From Veillonella sp. VA142 (GTDB lineage Bacteria; Bacillota; Negativicutes; Veillonellales; Veillonellaceae), in assembly GCF_003992135.1 (NCBI RefSeq), contig NZ_RQVN01000013.1, forward strand, positions 1 through 48,412: DNA of 48,412 nucleotides, in the 5' to 3' direction. Positions within the stretch are counted from its first letter, which is position 1; each line of letters starts with the position of its first letter. A model generated the notes under the pieces. The model made no database searches and was not told where the DNA came from. It saw only the letters and a program-made list of their open reading frames with translations. The position numbers and the translations under genes were made by a program. Shown piece by piece: positions 31,152-40,563 of the stretch.

Positions 31152-32348
31152 ATGTCTAGTACCACCAGATACCATATAGACGATCCCTGTTGGAAGTATC
31201 GTCCCCACATGGATCAAATTGAAAGTCCTATTTTAGAAACGGTATTGCGAGAACGTGAGCAATATACATACGACCACTATACAGCAGATGATGTGCGCCG
31301 TGTATTGCAAGAAGATACGATTGATATAGAAGGACTGAAAATTTTATTATCTCCTGCTGCAGAGTCTTTTTTAGAGGACTTGGCGAAGAAAGCGAAGGCG
31401 GTGCGAACAAGATATTTTGGTAACTCTGTATACTTGTTTACGCCTTTGTATATTTCAAATTATTGTGATAACCTATGCGTGTATTGTGGCTTCAACTGTA
31501 AAAATCAGATTCATCGTGCCAAATTAGACGAAGAGGGTATTGAGGAAGAGCTAAAAAATATTGCCAAAACAGGATTGCAAGATATTCTAATTTTGACTGG
31601 AGAAAGTGAACGGCATAGTCCGATTTCGTACATTGGTCGAGCTTGTGAATTAGCAAAGAAATACTTCAAAGTAGTAGGCGTAGAGATTTACCCTGCTAAT
31701 GTAGACGATTATACGTACTTACGAGAATGCGGTTGCGATTATGTAACGGTATTCCAAGAAACGTATAATTGGGAAAACTATAAAACATTGCATTTGTTAG
31801 GCAATAAAAGTATCTTTCCATACCGTTTAGAAACGCAGGAACGAGCTTTACGAGGAGGTATGCGTGGGGTAGGACTGGCTGCCTTATTGGGATTGGATGA
31901 TTTTCGAAAAGATGCCTTTGCCACCGCCTTGCACGCTCATCTCCTACAACGGGCATATCCCCATGGAGAAATTAGTATTTCCTGCCCACGTCTACGCCCT
32001 ATCGTCAATGATGAGACCATTAATGCAGGGGACGTAGGAGAAGCACAATTATTACAAGTTATTTTGGCGTATAGACTTTTCTTACCTTATGCTAATATTA
32101 CGATTTCTACCAGAGAAACAGCTAGGTTCCGTAACGGCGTTTTACCATTAGCAGCTACTAAAATGTCAGCAGGTGTTAGCACGGGGATTGGTGAGCATTC
32201 CTCAGAAAAAAAACAACAAGAAGAAGGGGATGCACAATTTGAAATCGCTGATAGTAGAACCGTAGCAGAAGCCATGGAAGACGTAAAAGCCTTAGGTATG
32301 CAAGTGGTGATGAGTGATTATATCGATGTGCTCTATAAAGAAAAATAA
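31152..32348 (+). CDS. thiH: 2-iminoacetate synthase ThiH (radical SAM)
   Basis: The start ATG at 31152 follows GAGGAAAGG; an ATG at 31134 lies before that site. The protein of about 398 aa carries the radical SAM motif CDNLCVYC (C-x3-C-x2-C) near residue 107. TGLQDILILTGESERHSP and the late YIDVLYKEK fit ThiH. It cleaves tyrosine with SAM to give dehydroglycine for ThiG. This oxygen-sensitive route, instead of the glycine oxidase ThiO, fits an anaerobe. The thiE-like gene overlaps its end by 23 bases. Confidence 0.95.
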   Translation: MSSTTRYHIDDPCWKYRPHMDQIESPILETVLREREQYTYDHYTADDVRRVLQEDTIDIEGLKILLSPAAESFLEDLAKKAKAVRTRYFGNSVYLFTPLYISNYCDNLCVYCGFNCKNQIHRAKLDEEGIEEELKNIAKTGLQDILILTGESERHSPISYIGRACELAKKYFKVVGVEIYPANVDDYTYLRECGCDYVTVFQETYNWENYKTLHLLGNKSIFPYRLETQERALRGGMRGVGLAALLGLDDFRKDAFATALHAHLLQRAYPHGEISISCPRLRPIVNDETINAGDVGEAQLLQVILAYRLFLPYANITISTRETARFRNGVLPLAATKMSAGVSTGIGEHSSEKKQQEEGDAQFEIADSRTVAEAMEDVKALGMQVVMSDYIDVLYKEK

Positions 32349-33030
32349 CCAATCGATCGATACCTTAGTGTTGATTACGAATCGACAGTTGCTGAAAGAT
32401 GACATGAGCTTAGTAAGATATGCTGCAGCACTGTCTAGGGGAGTAGAAAGGATTCATGCCTTGAAAGAAGACGATTGGATGAGAAATTATCACAGTCTGT
32501 ATACATTATGCCGTGACACTGATTTACCCTTTGAGGAGTATCTCCAACTCTGCGATACCATAGGTAGTACCGTAGTATACCATGGAAAGGTCATCACTAA
32601 CCGAGTACAATTAGAGACTATCTTACACAGACAACCACGAATCCATATGCCTACCAATCTAATACGTCATTGGCAATCCGAACAAGAAGAACTATGGATT
32701 ACCTTACAACAACATTTTCAGGACATAACTATATGGAGTACCGTCCACAACGAAGGCGATATTAAGTTATTAGCAACCCTAGGAATCCCTAATTTGGAGT
32801 ACGTCTTAATCAGTCCTATTTTTCCTACACCATGCAAAGAAGGACATCCAGGCATCGGCGTTAGCCGAGGGAAAAAACTGTTACAACAGATCCAAACTGA
32901 ATATCCTCATGTACAAGGCATTGCTTTGGGAGGTATCCACGAGCACAATTACCAAACGTGTTTACAACATTCTTTCACTGGCGTAGCTATTATGTCTGAT
33001 TTCATGAAGCAAGTGCATAGAAAAATATAA
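32326..33030 (+). CDS. thiE: ThiE/TenI-like thiamine phosphate synthase family protein
   Basis: The start is uncertain: ATG at 32326 or GTG at 32314, both inside the end of thiH. The TIM-barrel protein of about 234 aa shows VLITNRQLL at the start, WSTVHNEGDIKLLATLG, then YVLISPIFPTPCKEGHPGIG and IALGGIHEHN, the typical late ThiE phosphate-binding region. The usual GVHLGQ motif reads RIHMPTN, so the active site is not canonical. ThiE joins thiazole and pyrimidine phosphates; TenI-type relatives instead act as thiazole tautomerases. Being last in thiSFGH, either role makes sense. Confidence 0.75.
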   Translation: MCSIKKNNQSIDTLVLITNRQLLKDDMSLVRYAAALSRGVERIHALKEDDWMRNYHSLYTLCRDTDLPFEEYLQLCDTIGSTVVYHGKVITNRVQLETILHRQPRIHMPTNLIRHWQSEQEELWITLQQHFQDITIWSTVHNEGDIKLLATLGIPNLEYVLISPIFPTPCKEGHPGIGVSRGKKLLQQIQTEYPHVQGIALGGIHEHNYQTCLQHSFTGVAIMSDFMKQVHRKI

Positions 33031-33036
33031 GCTTAA

Positions 33037-33250
33037 GAACGCCATACACTTCGGAGCAAATCTCAGTGGAACGTAAATTTGTGGAGAAGTGTATGGCGTT
33101 CGCCCTTTACGTTCTAGGCATGAAAGCGGGGAAAGAACGCCATATACAGCGGAGCACTCTCAGTGGAACGTAAATTTGTGGAGAAGTGTATGGCGTTCGC
33201 CATTACGTTCTGAGTACCAAAGCGGAGAAAGAACGCCATATACAGCGAAG
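33037..33250. repeat. Tandem repeat of about 97 bp with interleaved inverted arms
   Basis: Units begin at 33037, 33135 and 33231 with GAACGCCATA; the third is cut off after about 20 bases. In unit one, arm a GAACGCCATACACTTC (33037-33052) is the perfect reverse complement of 33086-33101. Arm b GAACGTAAA (33069-33077) is the perfect reverse complement of 33106-33114. The order is a, b, a', b', a pseudoknot topology. Unit two keeps 8 bp of arm b and about 10 bp of arm a. It fills the gap between thiE and the glycosyltransferase gene. No believable gene is in it. Confidence 0.85.
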
Positions 33251-33308
33251 TTTGCAAAAGCGTCCTCAATCCTGTAAAATAGATAGGTAAAGATCATAAG
33301 GAGGAGCT

Positions 33309-34247
33309 ATGTTACTGTCAATTGTTGTTCCCGTATTTAATGAGGAAGATAATATTCAAAAATTTTATACTACAGTCAAAGATGTATTGCAAACTCTTGA
33401 CTATGACTATGAAATTATTTTTGTCGATGATGGGTCCAGTGATGATAGTGCAGGCATACTACGATATATTGGTAATCAAGATCCAAAAGTAAAAGTGCTG
33501 TTGTTGGCAAGAAACTTCGGTCATCAATTAGCCTTGACCTGTGGATTAGATTATGCCCAAGGTGATGCGGTGATTACGATGGATGGAGATATGCAACATC
33601 CACCAGAATTGATTCCAGAACTAGTTAAACATTGGGAAGCAGGTGCAGATGTAGTCCGTACCATTCGTGATTCCACAGAAGATGCTAGCTGGGCAAAAGC
33701 GTTCACGTCGAAATACTATTACAAATTGCTTAACAAATTAGCCAATGTCCCTATTGTGGAAGGCGGTTCCGATTTCCGTTTGATGAATCGTAAATCCCTG
33801 GAAACGTTAAAATCTTTCCGTGAACATGGCAGATTTTTACGGGGTATCGTGGGCGACTTGGGATTTGTGCAACATGAATTTCACTTCGTAGCACCTCCAC
33901 GTTTTGCAGGGACTTCTAAATTTAGCGTAAAGAAAATGATGCGCTTTGCCTTAGATGGTATTACGGCATTTTCTAGGGTGCCCTTACGCTTAGCTTTATA
34001 TATCGGTTTGCTATGCGGCTTACTAAGCCTGATTATGATCGGACATATATTATTCGTTCATTTTTTCTCTGATAATGTGATTAGTGGTTGGTCTACGTTA
34101 GGAGTGGCTATCTTTTTCCTAGGTGGTGTACAACTTGTAGGGATTGGCATTATAGGAGAGTATGTAGGACGAATTTTTGAAGAGGTCAAACAGCGACCGT
34201 TATATTGGGTGAAAGATACCATAAACTGTCAAATACAAGATAAATAA
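33309..34247 (+). CDS. Family 2 glycosyltransferase, polyprenyl-phosphate type
   Basis: The start follows AAGGAGGAG. The 312 aa protein has a GT-A domain with SIVVPVFNEEDNI, FVDDGSSDDSAGIL and the metal-binding DGD in VITMDGDMQHPPEL, followed by two membrane helices (about 228-255 and 263-290). This layout matches DPM1/GtrB/ArnC-like enzymes that load a sugar onto undecaprenyl phosphate at the inner membrane. The sugar is unknown. No flippase or partner transferase is adjacent. Confidence 0.88.
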   Translation: MLLSIVVPVFNEEDNIQKFYTTVKDVLQTLDYDYEIIFVDDGSSDDSAGILRYIGNQDPKVKVLLLARNFGHQLALTCGLDYAQGDAVITMDGDMQHPPELIPELVKHWEAGADVVRTIRDSTEDASWAKAFTSKYYYKLLNKLANVPIVEGGSDFRLMNRKSLETLKSFREHGRFLRGIVGDLGFVQHEFHFVAPPRFAGTSKFSVKKMMRFALDGITAFSRVPLRLALYIGLLCGLLSLIMIGHILFVHFFSDNVISGWSTLGVAIFFLGGVQLVGIGIIGEYVGRIFEEVKQRPLYWVKDTINCQIQDK

Positions 34248-34269
34248 TCGTATATAAGAGAGGAGTCCT

Positions 34270-35124
34270 ATGACGAGTAAAAAGAAACAATACCTTGCCA
34301 TTGCTCTATTTTTAGGTTTTCTAGGTACTAATGTACAAGGGGCTTATCAATATGGTGATGCAGGCAATGAAATTCTTGGTATTCAAAAGAAACTCATCGC
34401 TGCTGGTTATAAAGCTAGAGAAACCAGCGAATATGATGCAAACACAAAGTGGGCTGTCAGATTATTCCAAAAAGATAATGGACTAACAGTAGATGGTATA
34501 CTAGGGGCAGAGACCTATAAAAAATTGATGGGTAAACCCTTACCAACGGTGACAAAAACAGTGTCTAAAAAGAAAACAATTTCTGAAAAGGATGCTGTAG
34601 TACTAGCTCGTGCGAATTCAAGTAGACAGGAAGAATCTTCAGCTATCACGTCTACGTTGAAACATAAATTAAGCAAAACGTCTGCTCCAGGAGGATTGAC
34701 TTTCAAAAAGAAAGGTAAATCATACAAGGGACTAGACATTGGACATCAACCAGTGTCTGGCAATGTAAAAGAGGTTCTGACATATGCTAACACCTTCACT
34801 GGGGTACCTTATAAATTTGGAGGTACTACACCGGCAGGTTTTGATTGCTCTGGATACATACGCTATGTATTTCAAAAAATAGGCTTTGATATGCCACGCC
34901 AAGCTGACGAACAGTATACAGTAGGTAAAAAGGTAGAAAAAAGTAACCTACAGCCAGGTGATTTAGTATTCTTTGAAACCTATGAACCGGGTATTTCTCA
35001 TTCTGGTATTTATATCGGAGATGGACAATTCATCAGTGCCACATCTAGTAGTGGAGTAGCTATAGCCGATATTGATGACAGCTATTGGGGACCACGTTAC
35101 AGAGGGGCAAAACGCGTACTATAA
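34270..35124 (+). CDS. NlpC/P60 endopeptidase with peptidoglycan-binding domain
   Basis: The start follows GAGAGGAG. The signal peptide (about 1-24) ends near VQGA. A PG_binding_1 domain lies at about 27-75 (GNEILGIQKKLIAAGYKA and LFQKDNGLTVDGILGAETYKKL). A Ser/Lys-rich linker follows, then an NlpC/P60 domain (about 165-284). The catalytic Cys is in GFDCSGYIRYVF and the His in ISHSGIYIGDG. Such enzymes cut the D-Glu to diamino acid bond in peptidoglycan stems, outside the inner membrane. Confidence 0.93.
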   Translation: MTSKKKQYLAIALFLGFLGTNVQGAYQYGDAGNEILGIQKKLIAAGYKARETSEYDANTKWAVRLFQKDNGLTVDGILGAETYKKLMGKPLPTVTKTVSKKKTISEKDAVVLARANSSRQEESSAITSTLKHKLSKTSAPGGLTFKKKGKSYKGLDIGHQPVSGNVKEVLTYANTFTGVPYKFGGTTPAGFDCSGYIRYVFQKIGFDMPRQADEQYTVGKKVEKSNLQPGDLVFFETYEPGISHSGIYIGDGQFISATSSSGVAIADIDDSYWGPRYRGAKRVL

Positions 35125-35127
35125 TAC

Positions 35128-35164
35128 AAAAGCTGTAATGATGATGTCATTACAGCTTTTGCCA
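35128..35164 (+). terminator. Hairpin terminator after the NlpC/P60 gene
   Basis: AAAAGCTGTAATG and CATTACAGCTTTT pair perfectly over 13 bp with a short loop. The T tract is only the four T that close the stem. Confidence 0.8.
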
Positions 35165-35202
35165 TATATACGATAAGTTGAAGCATGAAGGAGTTGACTA
35201 TA

Positions 35203-35910
35203 ATGCATGCAGGCATTCATATACAAGATGTACAATTTTCCTATGGAACGCAGCCGGTTATTCATAATATGACAATCACCATTCCCAAGGGTGAATTCGT
35301 ATTAGTAGTAGGACCGAATGGATCTGGTAAAACCACTTGGCTTCGTATGGTGGCAGGATTATTGGAACCTACCTCTGGGCACTTATGCTTAGATGGGATT
35401 AGTCCAAAAGAGGCACAAATGAAGGGACTTATTCACCTAGTGCCACAAATTTATAATAAGAATGCAGCCCAATTTCCAGCGACTGTAGAAGAAGTTGTGG
35501 GACTCGCTTTATTTCATGTGCCGAAACAAGATCAAAAGAGTCGTATCGTAGACGCTTTGGAATTGGTGGGCATGCAAGATTTCTTGAAACGCCGAATTGG
35601 AGAACTCAGTGGTGGTCAACAGCAACGTGTTATGTTAGCCCAAGCCTTAGCACGGAAACCGAACTATATTTTGTTGGATGAACCCACAAGTGGTATCGAT
35701 TACGAAACAAGTAAGAAAATTTATGAGGTATTGCGTTCCTTGCAACAAGAAAACATTACTGTTATCATGGTCACCCATGATGTGACAGAAGCTATGGAAG
35801 TGGCAGATACAATTTTATGTGTGGATGGACATGCTTGTTACTATGGACCTTGTAAAGGCTTTATGGAAAGTCATCAGGGCTCTCGTTTGGCATGGCATAT
35901 AGGAGGTTAA
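35203..35910 (+). CDS. Metal-type ABC transporter ATPase (ZnuC/MntB-like)
   Basis: The start ATG at 35203 is placed after AAGGAG (35188-35193); an ATG at 35185 overlaps that site. The 235 aa protein has Walker A GPNGSGKTT (37-45), the Q-loop LVPQIY, signature LSGGQQQR (from 135) and Walker B YILLDEPTSGID. The pairing with an ABC-3 type permease starting one base after its stop points to zinc, manganese or iron import. No substrate-binding lipoprotein gene is adjacent, so the metal is unknown. Confidence 0.88.
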   Translation: MHAGIHIQDVQFSYGTQPVIHNMTITIPKGEFVLVVGPNGSGKTTWLRMVAGLLEPTSGHLCLDGISPKEAQMKGLIHLVPQIYNKNAAQFPATVEEVVGLALFHVPKQDQKSRIVDALELVGMQDFLKRRIGELSGGQQQRVMLAQALARKPNYILLDEPTSGIDYETSKKIYEVLRSLQQENITVIMVTHDVTEAMEVADTILCVDGHACYYGPCKGFMESHQGSRLAWHIGG

Positions 35911-35911
35911 G

Positions 35912-36715
35912 ATGGACATTTTATCCTATACATTTATGCAACGTGCCTTTTTAGCAGGGCTCATCGTGGCGCTTATGTGCCCCTTAATCGGTATGTTCAT
36001 CGTTATCAAACGACAATCCATGCTCGGAGATGGCTTAGGGCATATTGCCTTCGCTGGTGTTACAGGTGCATCCCTATTGAAAGTCTATCCTCCATTAGGT
36101 GCGGTAGTCTTGACTGTGCTGTCCGCCATGGGTATAGAATTAGTACGTCGCTATCAAAAACAATATGCAGATATGATTATGGCATTATTCTTTTACGGTG
36201 GATTATCCTTAGCCATCGTATTCTCCACAATGGTAAAAATGCCGAGTACGGGTCTATTGAACTTCTTATTTGGCAGTATTCTAACGGTGACTATGACAGA
36301 TATTTATGGTATCGGTGCGGTAGCTGTCGTAGTAGGTATTATCATGAAATTTGTGTATCACTCCTTAATGCTTACCTCCTTTGACGAGGAAATTGCTCGT
36401 ACAGTGGGTATCAATGTGAATCGTGTGAATATGATCTTTGCCATCTTAACAGCCCTTGTAGTTGTTATGGGAATGACCGTAGTAGGGATTCTATTGATCA
36501 GTGCGTTGATGATAGTTCCTGTGGCATCTGCTCATTTATGGAAACGAGGATTTAAAAAAACTTGGGGCATTGCCACCGTATATTCAGTGTTATCCGTTGT
36601 TGGTGGACTATGTAGCGCCTTTTGGCTAGACTTTGCACCAGGGGGGACGATTGTGCTTACGGCAATTACACTTTATGGTATTACATTTTTAGTGAACTTG
36701 GTGAAGTGTAGATAA
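35912..36715 (+). CDS. Metal-type ABC transporter permease (ABC-3 family)
   Basis: The start follows GGAGGT. The 267 aa protein has about eight membrane helices. LIVALMCPLIGMFIVIKRQSMLGDGLGHIAFAGV is the ABC-3 (ZnuB/MntC) signature, and ALMIVPVASAHLW is the second conserved stretch. It forms the membrane channel with the ATPase before it. Both genes stand alone between a terminator and the alaS promoter. Confidence 0.9.
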   Translation: MDILSYTFMQRAFLAGLIVALMCPLIGMFIVIKRQSMLGDGLGHIAFAGVTGASLLKVYPPLGAVVLTVLSAMGIELVRRYQKQYADMIMALFFYGGLSLAIVFSTMVKMPSTGLLNFLFGSILTVTMTDIYGIGAVAVVVGIIMKFVYHSLMLTSFDEEIARTVGINVNRVNMIFAILTALVVVMGMTVVGILLISALMIVPVASAHLWKRGFKKTWGIATVYSVLSVVGGLCSAFWLDFAPGGTIVLTAITLYGITFLVNLVKCR

Positions 36716-36797
36716 GATAATATAAAATCAGCATGGAAAGTATCGTAATCATATGTGTCAATGACCTCACCTAAATGCATACTTTCATCAAAATCTG

Positions 36798-36806
36798 TGG
36801 TATAAT
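36798..36806 (+). promoter_or_regulatory. Extended -10 promoter of alaS
   Basis: TGGTATAAT is a perfect extended -10 element 31 bases before the alaS ATG. The leader is too short for a T-box, and none is seen. Confidence 0.7.
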
Positions 36807-36837
36807 AAAGATAATAGACAATTTTAGGAGGGAAACC

Positions 36838-39447
36838 ATGACAGGAAATGAATTACGCCAAGCGTATTTGAATTTTTTTGAAAGTAAAGGACATTTAAAA
36901 CAAGAGAGTTATTCTCTTGTTCCGGATAACGACCCATCTTTGTTATTGATCGGTGCTGGTATGGCGCCGTTGAAACCATTTTTTACGGGTAAATTAGTGC
37001 CACCTTGTACACGTATTACGACGAGCCAAAAATCAATTCGTACAGGTGATATTGAAAATGTAGGACGTACAGCACGTCACCATACATTCTTTGAAATGTT
37101 GGGTAACTTCTCTTTTGGTGATTATTTCAAAAAAGAAGCCATCCATTGGGCATGGGAATTCTTAACAGAAGTTATCAAATTGGACAAAGAAAAGTTATAT
37201 GTCACTGTTTACCCAGATGACCAAGAAGCCTACGATACATGGCATAATGAAATTGGCTTACCAGAAAACCACATCAGCCGTTTGGAAGATAACTTCTGGG
37301 AAATTGGTGAAGGCCCATGCGGTCCAGATAGTGAAATTTTCTTCGACTTAGGACCAGAACGTGGTTGCGATGATCCAAACTGTGCACCAGGTTGTGATTG
37401 CGATCGTTTTCTTGAAATTTGGAACCTTGTATTTACGCAATTCAACCGTACTGCAGAAGGTACGTACGAGCCATTGGCTAAGAAAAACATTGATACTGGC
37501 GCTGGTCTAGAGCGTTTGGCATCTGTACTACAAAATAAAGAAAGCAACTTTGAAACAGATTTGATTTTCCCAATCATTGAAGCGACAGCGAAAAAAGCAG
37601 GAGTGACATACCATACAGATGCGAATACAGATGTTTCCTTGAAAGTTATCGCTGACCATATTCGTGCTATTGTGGCATTGATTGCAGATGGTGTGTTACC
37701 ATCTAATGAAGGCCGTGGATACGTGCTTCGTCGCATTTTGCGCCGTGCTGTTCGTCATGGTCGTCTATTAGGTATTCAAGGACCATTTTTGGTACCATTA
37801 GTAGATATCGTAGTAGACATTTTGGGCGGTGCCATTTCCAATATTGTGGAGAAACAAGACTTTGTAAAACGAGTGGTGGCAAATGAAGAAGAACGCTTTA
37901 ACCAAACTTTGGCATCTGGCCTTGATATGTTAAGCCAATTGTTGGACACATTGAAAGCTGATGGTGCTACCACTGTACCTGGTCAAGACGTGTTCAAATT
38001 ATATGATACTTACGGATTCCCTTGGGAATTGACAGAAGAAATCGCTCACGAAGCAGGTTTCACCATCGACCAAGCTGGTTTTGAAAGTGCCATGAATGAG
38101 CAACGTACTCGTGCTCGTGAGGCTCGTGAAGATGTAGATGCAAAAGTGGCAACGCCAGATATTACGCATTTATCCAACGAACATATTTCTGACGATGAAA
38201 GCGCTACAGCATCCACCGTATTGTTAATCGGTGAAGGGGCGAAAGCGATCGACCGTGCAGAAGATGGTCAAGATGTGACAATCATCGTAAAAACGACTCC
38301 ATTCCATGCAGAAGGGGGCGGACAACTAGGTGACACTGGTTTCATCGTAGGGCCATTGGGCAAAGTAGAAGTGCACACAGCGAAAAAATTACCAGAAGGC
38401 ACTACGTACCATGTAGGGACTGTAGTAGAAGGTAGCATTTCTGTGAATGACGAAGTGACTTTCGAAGTAAATGTAGAACGTCGTCAACATATGGCGCGCA
38501 ACCATACAGCGACCCATTTATTACATGCTGCACTGCGCTCTGTATTGGGTACACATGTTAACCAAGCCGGTTCTTTGGTAACGCCAGAATACTTGCGGTT
38601 TGACTTTACACATTTCTCCCCAGTGACAACAGAAGAATTACAAACAATCACACACATGGTGAATGAACAAATTCTGCGTGCTGTAACATTGGAAGAAGAA
38701 ATTATGTCTATTGATGTGGCAAAAGCAAAAGGAGCAATGGCATTGTTCGGTGAAAAATATGGTTCCGAAGTACGTGTGATTTCTGTACCAGAATTCTCCA
38801 TCGAATTATGTGGAGGTTCCCACGTAGAAAATACAGGCTTTATCGGTCAATTCCGAATCATATCTGAAGGCGGTATTGGTTCTGGCGTACGCCGTATCGA
38901 AGCGGTGACAGGTAAAGCAGCTCTTGCCTTAGCGCAACAAGAAGAGCACACAGTAAAATCTGTTGCCTCTCTTGTGAAAGCAAAACCCCAAGAAGTAGTA
39001 GGTAAAGTACAACAAGTACTTGACCATGCAAAAGCTGTAGAGCGTGAGCTAGATCAAGTAAAAAAAGAGTTGAATAGCGGTAACCTTGATGGTGTCTTAG
39101 CAGGCCAATTTACAGTAGGCGATGTAACAGCTGTAGTGACATCTGTACCAGTATCCGATATGGGTGAACTGCGTGATATGGCAGATATGGTTCGTGATAA
39201 AATCGGCTCTGGTGTTGTTCTTTTAGGATCAGCTGGTGGCGATAAAGTGAACTTCGTCTGCATGGCTACGAAAGACGTAGTCGGTAAAGGTATCCATTGC
39301 GGTAACATCGTAAAAGCAGCAGCCCAAGCGGCTGGTGGTAATGGCGGTGGCCGTCCAGATATGGCGCAAGCTGGTGGTAAAGATCCAGCGGCTATGGACC
39401 AAGCCTTAGTAGCAGGTAAAGAAGCCATCCACTCCATGGTTGGATAA
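36838..39447 (+). CDS. alaS: Alanyl-tRNA synthetase AlaS
   Basis: The start ATG at 36838 follows AGGAGGG; an ATG at 36775 lies upstream of the promoter and is rejected. The 869 aa enzyme opens with the class II core ([36 protein letters not shown], and [15 protein letters not shown]). The editing domain has the zinc ligands in [12 protein letters not shown] and [12 protein letters not shown]. The C-terminal DHHA1-type domain ends with [15 protein letters not shown]. It charges tRNA-Ala and clears mischarged Ser and Gly. It opens a block with conserved Firmicutes order. Confidence 0.98.
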   Translation: MTGNELRQAYLNFFESKGHLKQESYSLVPDNDPSLLLIGAGMAPLKPFFTGKLVPPCTRITTSQKSIRTGDIENVGRTARHHTFFEMLGNFSFGDYFKKEAIHWAWEFLTEVIKLDKEKLYVTVYPDDQEAYDTWHNEIGLPENHISRLEDNFWEIGEGPCGPDSEIFFDLGPERGCDDPNCAPGCDCDRFLEIWNLVFTQFNRTAEGTYEPLAKKNIDTGAGLERLASVLQNKESNFETDLIFPIIEATAKKAGVTYHTDANTDVSLKVIADHIRAIVALIADGVLPSNEGRGYVLRRILRRAVRHGRLLGIQGPFLVPLVDIVVDILGGAISNIVEKQDFVKRVVANEEERFNQTLASGLDMLSQLLDTLKADGATTVPGQDVFKLYDTYGFPWELTEEIAHEAGFTIDQAGFESAMNEQRTRAREAREDVDAKVATPDITHLSNEHISDDESATASTVLLIGEGAKAIDRAEDGQDVTIIVKTTPFHAEGGGQLGDTGFIVGPLGKVEVHTAKKLPEGTTYHVGTVVEGSISVNDEVTFEVNVERRQHMARNHTATHLLHAALRSVLGTHVNQAGSLVTPEYLRFDFTHFSPVTTEELQTITHMVNEQILRAVTLEEEIMSIDVAKAKGAMALFGEKYGSEVRVISVPEFSIELCGGSHVENTGFIGQFRIISEGGIGSGVRRIEAVTGKAALALAQQEEHTVKSVASLVKAKPQEVVGKVQQVLDHAKAVERELDQVKKELNSGNLDGVLAGQFTVGDVTAVVTSVPVSDMGELRDMADMVRDKIGSGVVLLGSAGGDKVNFVCMATKDVVGKGIHCGNIVKAAAQAAGGNGGGRPDMAQAGGKDPAAMDQALVAGKEAIHSMVG

Positions 39448-39499
39448 GCTCGCAATAGATGAGACTTTCAGTAGAAAACTCATAATAAGGAGGGATTAT

Positions 39500-39760
39500 A
39501 TGAATCTTTCAGACAAAACAATGGTGATTAAACCGGTACAAACTACGCCGTTAACGCCAGAAGAAGTATTCCAACATGTGTTTCAAGCACTAGTGGAAAA
39601 AGGGTATAACCCGATTAGTCAAATCACAGGATATCTCATTTCGGGGGATCCAACGTATATTACAAGTTATAATAATGCGCGGAAAGATATTCGTAGCATC
39701 GAACGAGATGAGCTTATTGAAGAACTTGTAAAAGAGTATGTGAAAGCGAAACAATTATAA
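39500..39760 (+). CDS. ireB: IreB family regulatory phosphoprotein
   Basis: The start ATG at 39500 follows AAGGAGGG; a longer in-frame ORF from 39440 has no ribosome binding site. The 86 aa protein matches the IreB/DUF965 (YrzL) family with [40 protein letters not shown]. In Enterococcus faecalis, IreB is phosphorylated near its N-terminus by the Ser/Thr kinase IreK and affects cephalosporin resistance. Thr7 in MNLSDKTM is a candidate site. It lies between alaS and ruvX as in other Firmicutes and overlaps ruvX by one base. Confidence 0.92.
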   Translation: MNLSDKTMVIKPVQTTPLTPEEVFQHVFQALVEKGYNPISQITGYLISGDPTYITSYNNARKDIRSIERDELIEELVKEYVKAKQL

Positions 39761-40170
39761 TGCGAATTATGGCACTCGATGTGGGAAGTCGGACGATTGG
39801 TGTGGCATGCAGTGATGCGCTGTATATCACAGCGCAAGGCATCGAAACCATTCGTCGAACGTCACACGAAAAAGACTTTCAGCGCATTGCGGAATTAATC
39901 CGTGAATACGAGGTAGACACCATTGTAGTGGGAATGCCGAAAAATATGAATGGTACTAAAGGGGAACGGGCTGAAAAAACGGAAGCCTTTGTAGAAAAGA
40001 TGCAAGAAGTCATCTCTACGCCAGTTGTATTTTGGGATGAACGTTTATCCACTGTGATGGCAGAAAAATCTCTAATTGCTGCTGATGTAAGTCGTAAAAA
40101 ACGGAAAGAAGTCATTGATAAGATGGCAGCAGTTGTCATTTTACAAGGCTATTTAGATAGTCGTTCATAA
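39760..40170 (+). CDS. ruvX: Holliday junction resolvase-like protein RuvX/YqgF
   Basis: The 136 aa RNase H-fold protein shows [15 protein letters not shown] with the first catalytic Asp, [17 protein letters not shown], and [12 protein letters not shown] with the second Asp/Glu pair. The family is also linked to 5'-end processing of pre-16S rRNA. It overlaps ireB by one base and precedes the DUF1292 gene by 10 bases. Confidence 0.94.
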   Translation: MRIMALDVGSRTIGVACSDALYITAQGIETIRRTSHEKDFQRIAELIREYEVDTIVVGMPKNMNGTKGERAEKTEAFVEKMQEVISTPVVFWDERLSTVMAEKSLIAADVSRKKRKEVIDKMAAVVILQGYLDSRS

Positions 40171-40180
40171 GGAGGTTACC

Positions 40181-40453
40181 ATGATCGAACAAGGTTACGA
40201 AGGTGAAGTATCTGTAATTGTCATTGAAGACGAAAATGGGGAAGAAATGTACTATGAAGAGGAAATGCTAATTCAACATGATGGAAAAGCATTTGCGATT
40301 TTAGTATCTCTTCCTCCAGAAGAAGACACTGAACATGATGAACCAGAAGTGATTATTGCACGCATTGATGAAGAAGAGGGAGAACAAGTTTACGTGGCTC
40401 CAACTGATGAAGAATTCGATGCAGTCATTAAATTATACGAAGAAATGGACTAA
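40181..40453 (+). CDS. DUF1292 (YrzB-like) acidic protein
   Basis: The start follows AAGGAGG. The 90 aa protein is strongly acidic (many Glu and Asp, calculated charge clearly negative). It carries the DUF1292 core EEEMLIQHDGKAFAILVSL and ends in EEFDAVIKLYEEMD. The function is unknown, but the gene is regularly found between ruvX and mltG. A terminator follows, so the alaS operon ends here. Confidence 0.9.
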   Translation: MIEQGYEGEVSVIVIEDENGEEMYYEEEMLIQHDGKAFAILVSLPPEEDTEHDEPEVIIARIDEEEGEQVYVAPTDEEFDAVIKLYEEMD

Positions 40454-40463
40454 TCGCTAGTAA

Positions 40464-40508
40464 GGGCTGTAACAGATTGCCGATAGGCAGTGTAGTTACA
40501 GCTCTTTT
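40464..40508 (+). terminator. Terminator after the DUF1292 gene
   Basis: GGGCTGTAAC (40464-40473) pairs with GTTACAGCTC (40495-40504), with a 21-base loop, followed by TTTT. It ends the alaS-ireB-ruvX-DUF1292 run. Confidence 0.82.
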
Positions 40509-40563
40509 CTGTATAGTGGTAATCATACTTAGAAATAATGAGTACAGTGGAGAATTAAGCGAT

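Noticed and set aside
33037-33250. CRISPR array
   Set aside because: Only two full units, near-identical over their whole length, with no unique spacers and long inverted arms. No cas gene is in the window.
33089-33277. 62-codon ORF in the tandem repeat
   Set aside because: Its residues simply follow the repeat unit (RSRHESGERTPYTA twice), it has no ribosome binding site, and the inverted arms explain the sequence better.
40477-40563. N-terminal extension of the large gene with a hydrophobic helix
   Set aside because: The extension starts in the loop of the terminator after the DUF1292 gene, lacks a ribosome binding site and is absent from the paralogue at 46035.
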